Part shown: positions 24,091 to 31,327 of the stretch, piece by piece
Numbering within the stretch: the stretch's first letter is position 1
Layout: each line of letters begins with the position of its first letter
Assembly: GCA_029782145.1 (NCBI GenBank)
Contig: JAKOVH010000030.1
Span: 551,617 to 615,616 of the forward strand
Length of the DNA stretch: 64,000 nt
Source of the DNA: Actinomycetes bacterium
Lineage (GTDB): Bacteria > Actinomycetota > Acidimicrobiia > Acidimicrobiales > Acidimicrobilacustridaceae
Direction of reading: 5' to 3'
Program-made: the position numbers and the translations under genes
The notes under the pieces: model-generated
Seen by the model: only the letters and a program-made list of their open reading frames with translations
What the model was told of the DNA's origin: nothing
Databases searched by the model: none

Positions 24091-25278
24091 ATGGCGAAGC
24101 GGGGGAGCCGTCCCTTCGACGTGGTGCTGCTCGGGGCGACGGGGTTCACCGGGGGCCTCACCGCGGCCGAGCTCGCCCGCCGGGCCGGCCCGGGCTGCCG
24201 TTGGGCCATCGCCGGGCGAGACCGGGGCCGGCTCGACGCCGTGCGCCAGCAGCTCGCCGCGACCCGGCCCGAGCTGGCGGAGCTCCCCCTGGTGGTGGCC
24301 GACGTCGGCGACGCCGCCGCCATGCGGGACCTCGCGGCGTCGACCCGGGTGCTGGCCACCACGGTGGGCCCGTACCTGCGCTACGGCGAGGAGCCGGTCG
24401 CCGCGTGCGCAGCGGAGGGCACCGACTACGTCGACCTCACGGGCGAGGCGGAGTTCGTCGACCGCACCTGGCTGCGCCACCACCGGCAGGCGGAGCGGTC
24501 GGGTGCCCGGCTGGTGCACGCCTGCGGGTTCGACTCGGTGCCGCACGACCTCGGTGCCCTCTTCACCGTCGAGCACCTCCCCGAGGGAGCGCCGCTCACC
24601 GTGCACGCCTTCGTGCGCACCGACGCCCGCTTCTCGGGCGGCACCGCCGCCTCGGCCCTCGGCTTCCTCGGTCGCATCGGCCCCGCCCGGCGGGCGGCTC
24701 GCGACCGCCGGCGCCTCGAGCCCCCGCCGCGGCGCGAGGTCCACAGCGTCAAGGGACCGTGGCGCGAGCAGGGCGCGTGGGTCCTGCCCTTCCCGACGCT
24801 CGACCCTCAGATCGTGGCCCGCTCGGCGGCGGCCCTGCCCCGGTACGGCCCGTCGTTCACCTACAGCCACTCGATCGTGGTGGGAGCCCTGCCGGTCGCG
24901 GCCGGCGCGGTGGTCGGCGCCGCCGCCGTGACCGCCCTCGCCCAGGTCGCGCCCGTCCGGCGCTTCGTGGAGGGCAGGGTGCCCGCCGGGTCGGGGCCCA
25001 GCGCCGAGCGGCGGGCCAAGAGCCGATTCGAGGTCCGCTTCCACGGCTCGGGCGGCGGGCGACGGGTCGTGTGCCGGGTGGCCGGCGGCGACCCCGGCTA
25101 CACCGAGACCTCCAAGATGCTGGCCGAGTCGGCGCTGTGCCTGGCCTTCGACGAGCTGCCCGAGGTGGCCGGTCAGACCACCACCGCGATCGCCATGGGC
25201 CACGCGCTCACCGAGCGCCTCGTGGCCGCCGGGCTCACCTTCGAGGTGGTGGAGGAGGGCCCCGACCTCGGCGGTTGA
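24091..25278 (+). CDS. Saccharopine dehydrogenase-like / trans-acting enoyl reductase family protein
   Basis: 395 aa. Rossmann start DVVLLGATGFTGGLTAAELARR, then TTVGPYLRYGEEPVAACAAEGTDYVDLTGE, HACGFDSVPHDLGAL and a hydrophobic C-terminal part with a possible membrane-associated helix (GALPVAAGAVVGAAAVTAL). This layout matches the actinobacterial saccharopine-dehydrogenase-like group, which includes the trans-acting enoyl reductase of phthiocerol synthesis; most members are uncharacterised. ATG 24091 is preceded by a perfect AGGAGG at 24080-24085. Stand-alone gene. Confidence 0.8.
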   Translation: MAKRGSRPFDVVLLGATGFTGGLTAAELARRAGPGCRWAIAGRDRGRLDAVRQQLAATRPELAELPLVVADVGDAAAMRDLAASTRVLATTVGPYLRYGEEPVAACAAEGTDYVDLTGEAEFVDRTWLRHHRQAERSGARLVHACGFDSVPHDLGALFTVEHLPEGAPLTVHAFVRTDARFSGGTAASALGFLGRIGPARRAARDRRRLEPPPRREVHSVKGPWREQGAWVLPFPTLDPQIVARSAAALPRYGPSFTYSHSIVVGALPVAAGAVVGAAAVTALAQVAPVRRFVEGRVPAGSGPSAERRAKSRFEVRFHGSGGGRRVVCRVAGGDPGYTETSKMLAESALCLAFDELPEVAGQTTTAIAMGHALTERLVAAGLTFEVVEEGPDLGG

Positions 25279-25498
25279 GGGGCCGGGCCGATCCTCGGTC
25301 GGGCGCGGTGGGCGGCGGACGAGCCCTACAGGGACCCGACCTGGCTCACCGTGGGTCGCGGCGCCGGTGTGGAAGTATCGGCCACCATGCGCCACACCGG
25401 CCGCGGGAGCGGTCCTCGACCACGCCGGCTCGGCGCCGGGAGCGACGATCGCTCGCTCGGGCTGCGCCGGGTGCGCCGACGCGGCCGGTGGTGCGGGG

Positions 25499-27595
25499 AT
25501 GAGGGCCGTGTCGGCTGAGGCCCGTCCGGTCACCGTCGCCCCGGTCGCTGCTCGACGACGCTCCCTTCCCCGGTGGTTCGAGCTCGGTGTGCTGCTCGGC
25601 CCCTGCTTGTTGGCCGGCGTCGGGATCGTGGGCCTCGTCCTGGCGGTCATGGGTGCCTACTCGACGGCGGCTGCGCTGGTGGTCGGGTCGATCCTCGCGG
25701 TGGGTGGGCTCTGGCTGGCCCGAGGGCGGGCCGACGAGCGTGCTCCGGCGCCCTCTTCGTGGCCGGCGGTGGCCGCCTGCGCGCTCGCCCTGGGCTTCGT
25801 GGTGTGGGCCGGTTGGTCGCCCTCGCAGCACCTGCTGATCAACCAGGATCCGGGTGGCTACACCGAGACCGCCCGCTGGCTGGTCCGCGACGGGTCGTTG
25901 GAGGTCGATGCCGCCCAAGGCGGGCTGAGCGGCGACCCGGCCGTCCGCTTCGAGTCCAACGCGGCCTACGACATGGGTGGCGGCCGGCTCGAGTTCCAGT
26001 TCAACCACCTCACGAGCGTGATCCTGGCCGCCGCCTACGACGTCGGCGGCTACCGGTTGATGTTCCGCATGCCGGCGCTCATCGGCGGCGTCGGGCTGCT
26101 GTGCGTCTACGCCGTCGCGGTGGCCGCCACCGGCCGGGCTCGGCTGTCGCTGCTGGCGCCGGGGGCGCTCGCCCTGTCGGCGCCGTTCCTCTACGTCACC
26201 ACGGACACCTTCTCCGAACCGCTGACCATGGCGCTGCTGTGGGCGGCGATGTTCGCCCTGCTGCTGGCCCATCGCCGGCCGTCCGTGGCCATCGGGGCGC
26301 TCGGCGGGTTCCTCCTCGGCGCCATCACGGCGACGAGGGTCGACGCGACGCTCTACGTGGCCCTGGCCGTCCCCCTCTGCGCGGCGTCGCTGCTGGCCAG
26401 CCCCGACCGCGCGGTGCGCCGGGCCCGCACGGCCGCGTTCGGCGCGGCGGCGCTGGCCGCCCTCGTCACCGGCCTCGTCGGCTGGGTCGACCTCAACTGG
26501 TGGAGCGGTCACTACGTCCAGCACCTCCACGACGAGGTCGCCAGCCTGCGGCTGCTCCTCGTCGTGTCGGTGGTCGTCTCGGCGCTGGGCGCCGCCGCGT
26601 GGTGCCTGCTCCCGGCGCTCAGGAAGGCGGGCGCTCGGTTGGCCGATCGAGGGGCGGCGGTGGCGGCGGCGGTCGTCGCGCTCGTGCTCCTCGCCGCCTG
26701 GCTGGTGCGCCCGCGGGTGCAGGTCACCCACGGCCCGACCGTCATCCCCATCCTCGAGGGCATCCAGGCGCGTGACGGGCTGGCCGTCGACGGGACCCGC
26801 CGCTATGCCGAGGACAGCCTGCGCTGGATGGGGTGGTACCTCGGACGCGTCGGGCTCGCGGCGGCCATCGGCGGGCTGGCCGTGGCCACCTACCAGACGG
26901 CGAAGGGGCGCGCTCGTCCCGCGGTCGTGGCCCTCCTGGTGCTGACCCTGGCGTCGGGAGCGCTCTACTGGTCGGACCCTCGCATCACGCCCTACCAGCT
27001 GTGGGCCATCCGGCGGTTCGTCCCGGCCGTGCTCCCGGGTCTGGCCGTCATGGCCGTGGTGTTCGCCGCGTGGGTGCTCGGCGGGTCGGCCGGGCGACGG
27101 TGGACGCGCACGGCGGCCGTGGGGCTGCTCGCCGCCGCCATGCTCGTCGGGCCGGCCACGGTCACCTGGAAGCTGCGCGGGATGCGGGCCCAACCGGGTG
27201 CCGTCGACGTGGTGGCGCAGGCCTGCGAGCTCATCGGCCCCGATGCCGCCGTGCTCGTCACCGGGGCCTCGGCGCAGGGGTCGCTGCCCCAGGCCCTCCG
27301 AGGGTGGTGCGGCGTGCCGACGGGCAGCCTCGTCGCCGCAGCCAGCCCGGACGACCTCGCCGACATCGGCTCGCAGGTCGCAGGAGAAGGCCGGCGCCTG
27401 CTGCTCGTGTCGACCGACCCCGCCTCCTTCGAGCCGTACGCGGCGCTGCTCGCCCCGGTCGACTCCACGACGACCTCCCGCTCCGACCACGAGCCGCGCC
27501 AGTCGGTCGACCGGGCTCCTGGCAGCTTCGAGCCGGCGCAGGGCCTCACGCTTCACGTGGCCGAGGTGTCCGGCGGGCCCGACGGGCAGGCGTGA
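25499..27595 (+). CDS. Multi-TM GT-C-like membrane glycosyltransferase
   Basis: About 698 aa with roughly a dozen hydrophobic helices. The first external loop contains NQDPGGYTETARWLVRDGS, an acidic motif in the place where GT-C enzymes of the PMT/ArnT superfamily keep their catalytic Asp. A soluble C-terminal domain of ~130 residues follows the last TM (VVAQACELIGPDAAVLVTGA…). It probably uses a polyprenyl-phosphate sugar donor on the outer face of the membrane. The start is uncertain: ATG 25499 is preferred, but the frame is open back to GTG 25367. The GT2 gene 24 nt downstream could make its lipid-linked donor (inference). Confidence 0.7.
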   Translation: MRAVSAEARPVTVAPVAARRRSLPRWFELGVLLGPCLLAGVGIVGLVLAVMGAYSTAAALVVGSILAVGGLWLARGRADERAPAPSSWPAVAACALALGFVVWAGWSPSQHLLINQDPGGYTETARWLVRDGSLEVDAAQGGLSGDPAVRFESNAAYDMGGGRLEFQFNHLTSVILAAAYDVGGYRLMFRMPALIGGVGLLCVYAVAVAATGRARLSLLAPGALALSAPFLYVTTDTFSEPLTMALLWAAMFALLLAHRRPSVAIGALGGFLLGAITATRVDATLYVALAVPLCAASLLASPDRAVRRARTAAFGAAALAALVTGLVGWVDLNWWSGHYVQHLHDEVASLRLLLVVSVVVSALGAAAWCLLPALRKAGARLADRGAAVAAAVVALVLLAAWLVRPRVQVTHGPTVIPILEGIQARDGLAVDGTRRYAEDSLRWMGWYLGRVGLAAAIGGLAVATYQTAKGRARPAVVALLVLTLASGALYWSDPRITPYQLWAIRRFVPAVLPGLAVMAVVFAAWVLGGSAGRRWTRTAAVGLLAAAMLVGPATVTWKLRGMRAQPGAVDVVAQACELIGPDAAVLVTGASAQGSLPQALRGWCGVPTGSLVAAASPDDLADIGSQVAGEGRRLLLVSTDPASFEPYAALLAPVDSTTTSRSDHEPRQSVDRAPGSFEPAQGLTLHVAEVSGGPDGQA

Positions 27596-27604
27596 GGCCT
27601 TCGG

Positions 27605-27610
27605 TAGTGT
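27605..27610 (+). promoter_or_regulatory. -10 element, probable leaderless start of the second GT2 gene
   Basis: TAGTGT, 8 nt before GTG 27619. Confidence 0.45.
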
Positions 27611-27618
27611 TCGGCCCC

Positions 27619-28707
27619 GTGGGCGGTCAGGACGAGCGCGTCGCTGCGGCAGCGGAGAGGGTGAGCGCGCCACCCTCCGGCGCGTTGCTCATCATCCAGA
27701 TCCCCTGCTTCAACGAGGAGGAGACGCTGCCGGTCACCCTGGCCGACCTCCCGCGTGAGGTGGCGGGGTTCGACCGGGTCGAGTGGCTGGTCATCGACGA
27801 CGGCAGCTCGGATCGGACGGTCGAGGTGGCCCGGGCCTGCGGGGTCGACCACATCGTGAGCCACCCGGTGAACCGGGGCCTGGCCGCCGCCTTCACCACG
27901 GGGCTGGAGGCGGCGCTGCGGGCGGGTGCCGACGTGGTCGTGAACACCGACGCCGACAACCAGTACGTGGCCGCGTGCATCCCCGACCTCGTCGCTCCCG
28001 TCGTGGACGGTCGCGCCGACCTCGTGATCGGCGAGCGGCCCATCGAGTCGATCGAGGAGTTCTCGGCCGTCAAGAAGCGCCTGCAGCGCATCGGCAGCTG
28101 GGTGGTGCGGGTGTTCAGCCACAGCGACGTGCGCGACGCCGCCTCCGGCTTCCGGGCGTTCTCCCGGGAGGCGGCGCTGCACGTGCAACTGCACGGCCGG
28201 TACTCCTACACGATGGAGACGATCGTGCAGGCGGGGTGGGAGGGCCTGCGCATCGCCACCGTGCCGGTGCGCGTGAACCCCGCGACGCGCCCGTCGCGGC
28301 TGGTGCGGTCGTTGCCGAGCTACATGTTCCGCTCGGCCCAGACCATCGTGCGGTCGTTCGTGCTCTACAAGCCGTTCCGCTTCTTCTTCGGGGTGGGTGC
28401 GCTGCCGATCGCCCTGGGCATGCTGCTCGTGGTGCGCTGGGTGGTCCTCAGCTGGGTGGTCCAGCAGCACGGCACGCGCGTGCCGAGCCTGGTGGCGGCC
28501 GCGGTGCTGCTGCTGCTCGGGTTCCAGATCTGGATCTTCGGGGTGGTGGCCGACCTGTTGTCGGCCAACCGCCGCATCCTCTCCGAGCTGCGGGTGGCGA
28601 TGAGGCGTCGGACCCTGGCACCCTCCGGGCCGCCCGCCGCCGGTCACGCTGACGGTCTCGGCGGTCTCGACGGGCTCGACGACCTCGACGACCTCGACGG
28701 CGTCTGA
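27619..28707 (+). CDS. GT2 glycosyltransferase with C-terminal membrane anchor
   Basis: 362 aa. GT-A domain: LLIIQIPCFNEEETLPVTLADLP, VIDDGSSDRTVEVA, the DxD motif VNTDADNQYV, and DAASGFRAFSREAA. Two TM helices follow (PIALGMLLVVRWVVLSWVV, LVAAAVLLLLGFQIWIFGVVADLL), as in GtrB/ArnC-type polyprenyl-phosphate sugar transferases. It would make a polyprenyl-P-linked sugar at the inner face of the membrane, a donor for GT-C enzymes such as the preceding gene. The last ~18 residues are a Gly-Leu-Asp repeat (GLGGLDGLDDLDDLDGV), a low-complexity tail unlike the rest. GTG start from promoter spacing. Confidence 0.82.
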   Translation: MGGQDERVAAAAERVSAPPSGALLIIQIPCFNEEETLPVTLADLPREVAGFDRVEWLVIDDGSSDRTVEVARACGVDHIVSHPVNRGLAAAFTTGLEAALRAGADVVVNTDADNQYVAACIPDLVAPVVDGRADLVIGERPIESIEEFSAVKKRLQRIGSWVVRVFSHSDVRDAASGFRAFSREAALHVQLHGRYSYTMETIVQAGWEGLRIATVPVRVNPATRPSRLVRSLPSYMFRSAQTIVRSFVLYKPFRFFFGVGALPIALGMLLVVRWVVLSWVVQQHGTRVPSLVAAAVLLLLGFQIWIFGVVADLLSANRRILSELRVAMRRRTLAPSGPPAAGHADGLGGLDGLDDLDDLDGV

Positions 28708-28718
28708 GGGTCGCGGCC

Positions 28719-28738
28719 GCGGCTGCCTCGGCAGCCGC
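28719..28738 (+). terminator. Terminator hairpin after the GT2 gene
   Basis: GCGGCTGCC (28719-28727) pairs with GGCAGCCGC (28730-28738), a 9-bp stem with a minimal loop, 12 nt after the stop codon. It separates the glycosyltransferase genes from the dcw cluster. Confidence 0.5.
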
Positions 28739-28883
28739 CCGTGGTCGTCCGCTCGCTCCTGAGTCGCGCCGCTCCACGTAGGGCTCGGCGTTGCGTGCGG
28801 TGACGGGTGGCCGGCGGGTGCGGTGGACGTGGCGCGCGCCTGCGGCCTCGGCGGGCCGCGCGCGCCCCACTCGGCCGGTGCCC

Positions 28884-28910
28884 TCCCCCGCCAGGGCGGC
28901 AGGCGGGGGA
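28884..28910. other. Hairpin upstream of the mraZ promoter
   Basis: TCCCCCGCC (28884-28892) and GGCGGGGGA (28902-28910), a perfect 9-bp stem with a 9-nt loop, just before the -35 element. It may be a second terminator shielding the dcw operon. Confidence 0.35.
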
Positions 28911-28926
28911 CGGGGGAGGAGGGTGG

Positions 28927-28955
28927 TTGACCGGTGGGGGGAAGTGGCATACGGT
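28927..28955 (+). promoter_or_regulatory. mraZ / dcw promoter
   Basis: -35 TTGACC (28927-28932), 17-bp spacer, -10 TACGGT (28950-28955). Transcription would start near 28962, giving a ~40-nt leader with GGAGAGG (28987-28993) before GTG 29002. Overlaid by the GTGG array. Confidence 0.6.
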
Positions 28956-28968
28956 GGGGCGCAGTGGG
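28934..28968 (+). promoter_or_regulatory. Probable MraZ operator (four GTGG repeats, 10-bp period)
   Basis: GTGG occurs at 28934, 28944, 28954 and 28964, with a weaker GAGG at 28974, so the repeats are exactly one helical turn apart. They cover the spacer, the -10 and the start region of the promoter. MraZ of other bacteria binds tandem GTGG/TGGGN-type repeats with ~10-bp spacing in front of its own gene, so this is a likely autoregulatory operator. Confidence 0.65.
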
Positions 28969-29001
28969 GCTCCGAGGGGGCCAGGTGGAGAGGTCGCTGA
29001 G

Positions 29002-29418
29002 GTGTTCGTGGGCACGTTCGAGCACTCGCTCGATGAGAAGGGCCGAGTGGTCCTGCCCTCGACCTTCCGCGTCGAGCTCGCCGAGAAAGGCTTCCTCTCC
29101 CAGTACGACCGGTGCCTCGGCCTGTGGACCGAGGAGGGCTTCAACACCGTTGCCGAGCGCATCCGGGACCGGGTCCGTGAGGGCCTGCTCCCGGCCGACG
29201 CCCTCCGGGGCTTCTCGGCCAACGCCCACGAGGTCCGCCCCGACAGCCAGGGTCGCATCACCATCCCGCAGCGCCTCCGCGAGTTCGCCGGCCTGGAGCG
29301 CGAGGCGGCGGTGATCGGCGCCTACGACCGCATCGAGATCTGGGACGCCGCCCGCTGGGCGGAGCAGGCGCCCAACGCCGACGACAGCCTCGTCAAGGCG
29401 GTGGCCCTCGGGCTCTGA
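29002..29418 (+). CDS. mraZ: Transcriptional regulator MraZ
   Basis: 138 aa, two SpoVT/AbrB-like DNA-binding halves. The first has VFVGTFEHSLDEKGRVVLPSTFR (matching the canonical MFxGTxEHxLDxKGR) and the second has EVRPDSQGRITIPQRLREFAGL. MraZ binds repeats upstream of its own gene and regulates the dcw cluster. Here the putative operator is just upstream. GTG 29002 is chosen because it gives the canonical N-terminus and sits 8 nt after GGAGAGG. First gene of the cluster, but separated from rsmH by 269 nt that hold a large hairpin element. Confidence 0.93.
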   Translation: MFVGTFEHSLDEKGRVVLPSTFRVELAEKGFLSQYDRCLGLWTEEGFNTVAERIRDRVREGLLPADALRGFSANAHEVRPDSQGRITIPQRLREFAGLEREAAVIGAYDRIEIWDAARWAEQAPNADDSLVKAVALGL

Positions 29419-29494
29419 CGACCGCCATGACCCTCCCACCGCCCACCCACTCGAGGAAGGACCGCACCACCCGCCGCTCGACCTCGCCGGTCGA

Positions 29495-29625
29495 GGGTCC
29501 GCTCATCCGCAGCCTCTCGGATCACACGATGGAAGGCCCCTACTCCGCCCGCTTCCCATCGAGCCCAGTCGGGGAGACATCCCGGCGGGCGCCCGTGATC
29601 CGAGGGGCTGCCGATGAGCGGGCCC
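29495..29625 (+). ncRNA. Large folded element in the mraZ-rsmH gap (candidate structured RNA leader)
   Basis: 31-nt arms at 29495-29525 and 29595-29625 pair with 28 Watson-Crick pairs, two G-U wobbles and one C-C mismatch. The 69-nt interior can form two more hairpins: CGATGG (29527-29532) with CCATCG (29556-29561), and CGGG (29570-29573) with CCCG (29581-29584). The whole looks like a long basal stem closed by a multibranch loop, just upstream of rsmH. An actinobacterial 'mraW RNA motif' is known from comparative genomics in leaders of mraW (= rsmH); whether this is a member needs a covariance search. Alternatives: a MITE-like insertion or an intra-operon attenuator. Confidence 0.5.
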
Positions 29626-29687
29626 ACCGGCCCCGCCGCCTCCGCCGCACGCGGCGGACGAGGTCGACCGAGCGGGTGGCGTGCCTC

Positions 29688-30656
29688 ATGGACCGACCGC
29701 CCGATCCCGACTTCGCCCACCGCCCGGTGATGGCCGACGAGATCGTGGAGCTATTCGCCCCGGTGCCGGCGGGGTGGGTGGTCGACGCCACCCTCGGCGG
29801 GGCGGGCCACGCCTCGCTGCTGCTCGAGGCCCATTCCCACCTGAAGGTGCTCGGCCTCGACCAGGACCCCGACGCGCTGGTCGCCGCCCGGTCGCGCCTC
29901 GAGCCCTTCGGCGACCGGGCCCGCTCGGTGCGGACCCGCTTCGACGCCCTGGCCGAGGTGGTGGCGCAGGAGCTGCCGCCCGGTGAGCCGGTGGTGGGCG
30001 CCCTGTTCGACCTCGGGGTCAGCTCGCCCCAGCTCGACCGGGCCGAGCGCGGGTTCAGCTACCGACTCGACGCCCCGCTCGACATGCGCATGGACCCGGC
30101 AGCCACCCGGACCGCCGCCGACGTGGTCAACGGCTACGACGAGGCGGACCTGGCCCGAGTGCTGCGCGACCACGGCGACGAGCGCTTCGCCGCCCGGATC
30201 GCCAAGGCGGTGGTGGCGGCCCGTCCGGTGGCGACCACGGGCGAGCTGGCCGAGATCGTGCGCCTTGCCATCCCCGCCGCGGCCCGCCGCCGGGGCGGGC
30301 ACCCCGCCAAGCGCACCTTCCAGGCCATCCGCATCGAGGTCAACGAGGAGCTCGACGTGCTGCCGGTGGCCCTCGAGGCCGCCATCGACGCCCTCGCCCC
30401 GGGCGGGCGCGTCGCCGTGCTCTCCTACCACTCGGGCGAGGACCGCATCGTGAAGCGGGTGCTGCGGCAGGCCGAGACCGGTGGCTGCACCTGCCCGCCC
30501 GGCCTGCCCTGCGCGTGCGGCGCCGTGGCGACGGTGCGCCCCCTGCGCCGCGGCGGGCGCACCCCTTCGCCGGCCGAGGTGGCGGCCAACCCCCGTGCCG
30601 CCAGCGCCCGGCTGCGCGCCGCTCAGAAGCTGCCCACCGTCGAGGCGACGCGGTGA
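29688..30656 (+). CDS. rsmH: 16S rRNA m4C1402 methyltransferase RsmH
   Basis: 322 aa, usual length. It N4-methylates C1402 of 16S rRNA with SAM. Motifs: FAHRPVMADEIVELF, the SAM site WVVDATLGGAGHASLLL, LGLDQDPDALVAA, GALFDLGVSSPQLDRAERGFSYRLDAPLDMRMDP (the long family signature), and the C-terminal SYHSGEDRIVKRV. The usual SYHSLEDRIVK has Gly for Leu here. The frame is open upstream through the folded element, but ATG 29688 gives the family N-terminus. The stop overlaps ftsL (GTGA). Confidence 0.93.
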   Translation: MDRPPDPDFAHRPVMADEIVELFAPVPAGWVVDATLGGAGHASLLLEAHSHLKVLGLDQDPDALVAARSRLEPFGDRARSVRTRFDALAEVVAQELPPGEPVVGALFDLGVSSPQLDRAERGFSYRLDAPLDMRMDPAATRTAADVVNGYDEADLARVLRDHGDERFAARIAKAVVAARPVATTGELAEIVRLAIPAAARRRGGHPAKRTFQAIRIEVNEELDVLPVALEAAIDALAPGGRVAVLSYHSGEDRIVKRVLRQAETGGCTCPPGLPCACGAVATVRPLRRGGRTPSPAEVAANPRAASARLRAAQKLPTVEATR

Positions 30657-31327
30657 GCGCCCGGGCGGAGGCGGCCGCGGAGCAGCACCGACCCCGCGTC
30701 TTCGTGGCCCTGGCCGCGCTGCCCGACCGGGCCCTGCGCCGTCGCGAGCAGCGACCGGCCCTGCGGGTCGTCGAGCCGGCCCGTCGTCGTCGGCGCAACT
30801 GGCAGGTCGGCACCGTCGCCGGCGCGCTGCTCTTCGTGGCCCTCTTCGCCATCGCCGGCGTGCAGACCCTGATCGTCCAGCAGGGCCGTCACATCGACGA
30901 CCTCAACGGCCGCATCTCCAGCGCCGAGGACGACGCCGAGCGGCTCAAGATCGAGCTGGCCGAGCTCCAGAGCCCGCAGCGCATCGTCGACGAGGCCAAG
31001 AACCGCCTCGGCATGATCGAGGCGCCCTCACCGGTGTACCTGCGCCCGACCCCGATCGACGACGCCAAGGCCGCCGAGGTGCCGCCCACCACGCCGTCCA
31101 CCACCACACCGCCCACGACCGCGGCCACGACCTCCAAGAAGGCCACGTCGGGCGGGTCGGGCACGTCCTCGTCGACGAAGGGCACCACCGCCACCACCAC
31201 CGCCAAGGCCTCGTCGGGCTCCGGCGCCACGGCCACCACGTCGACGACGACGCGGTCGAAGGCCACCACGGGCACCGGCGTTCGGAGCACGACGCCCACC
31301 ACCGTGGCCACCGGAGCGAGCCGGTGA
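30653..31327 (+). CDS. ftsL: FtsL-like septum protein with Thr/Ser-rich tail
   Basis: 224 aa. Short basic cytoplasmic N-terminus, one TM helix (~53-74, VGTVAGALLFVALFAIAGVQTL), a coiled-coil stretch (~75-120, HIDDLNGRISSAEDDAERLKIELAELQ) ending with RIVDEAKNRLGMIEAP, as in FtsL/DivIC proteins. FtsL, FtsB and FtsQ bridge FtsZ and the septal synthase FtsWI. Position between rsmH and ftsI supports the call. The last ~80 residues are almost entirely Thr, Ser, Ala, Gly and Lys (143-224), which is not normal for FtsL and would lie outside the membrane. Confidence 0.85.
   Translation: MSARAEAAAEQHRPRVFVALAALPDRALRRREQRPALRVVEPARRRRRNWQVGTVAGALLFVALFAIAGVQTLIVQQGRHIDDLNGRISSAEDDAERLKIELAELQSPQRIVDEAKNRLGMIEAPSPVYLRPTPIDDAKAAEVPPTTPSTTTPPTTAATTSKKATSGGSGTSSSTKGTTATTTAKASSGSGATATTSTTTRSKATTGTGVRSTTPTTVATGASR

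Larger units (their letters stand above)
28708..29001. other. 294-bp intergenic region upstream of mraZ
   Basis: It contains the terminator hairpin at 28719-28738, a G/C hairpin at 28884-28910, and the mraZ promoter with the GTGG operator array (28927-28968). No coding sequence is supported. Confidence 0.6.

Noticed and set aside
28831..28866. GGCGCGCG / CGCGCGCC pair upstream of mraZ as a further hairpin
   Set aside because: Pure GC alternation pairs with many partners in this region; the stem is not unique and has no positional support.
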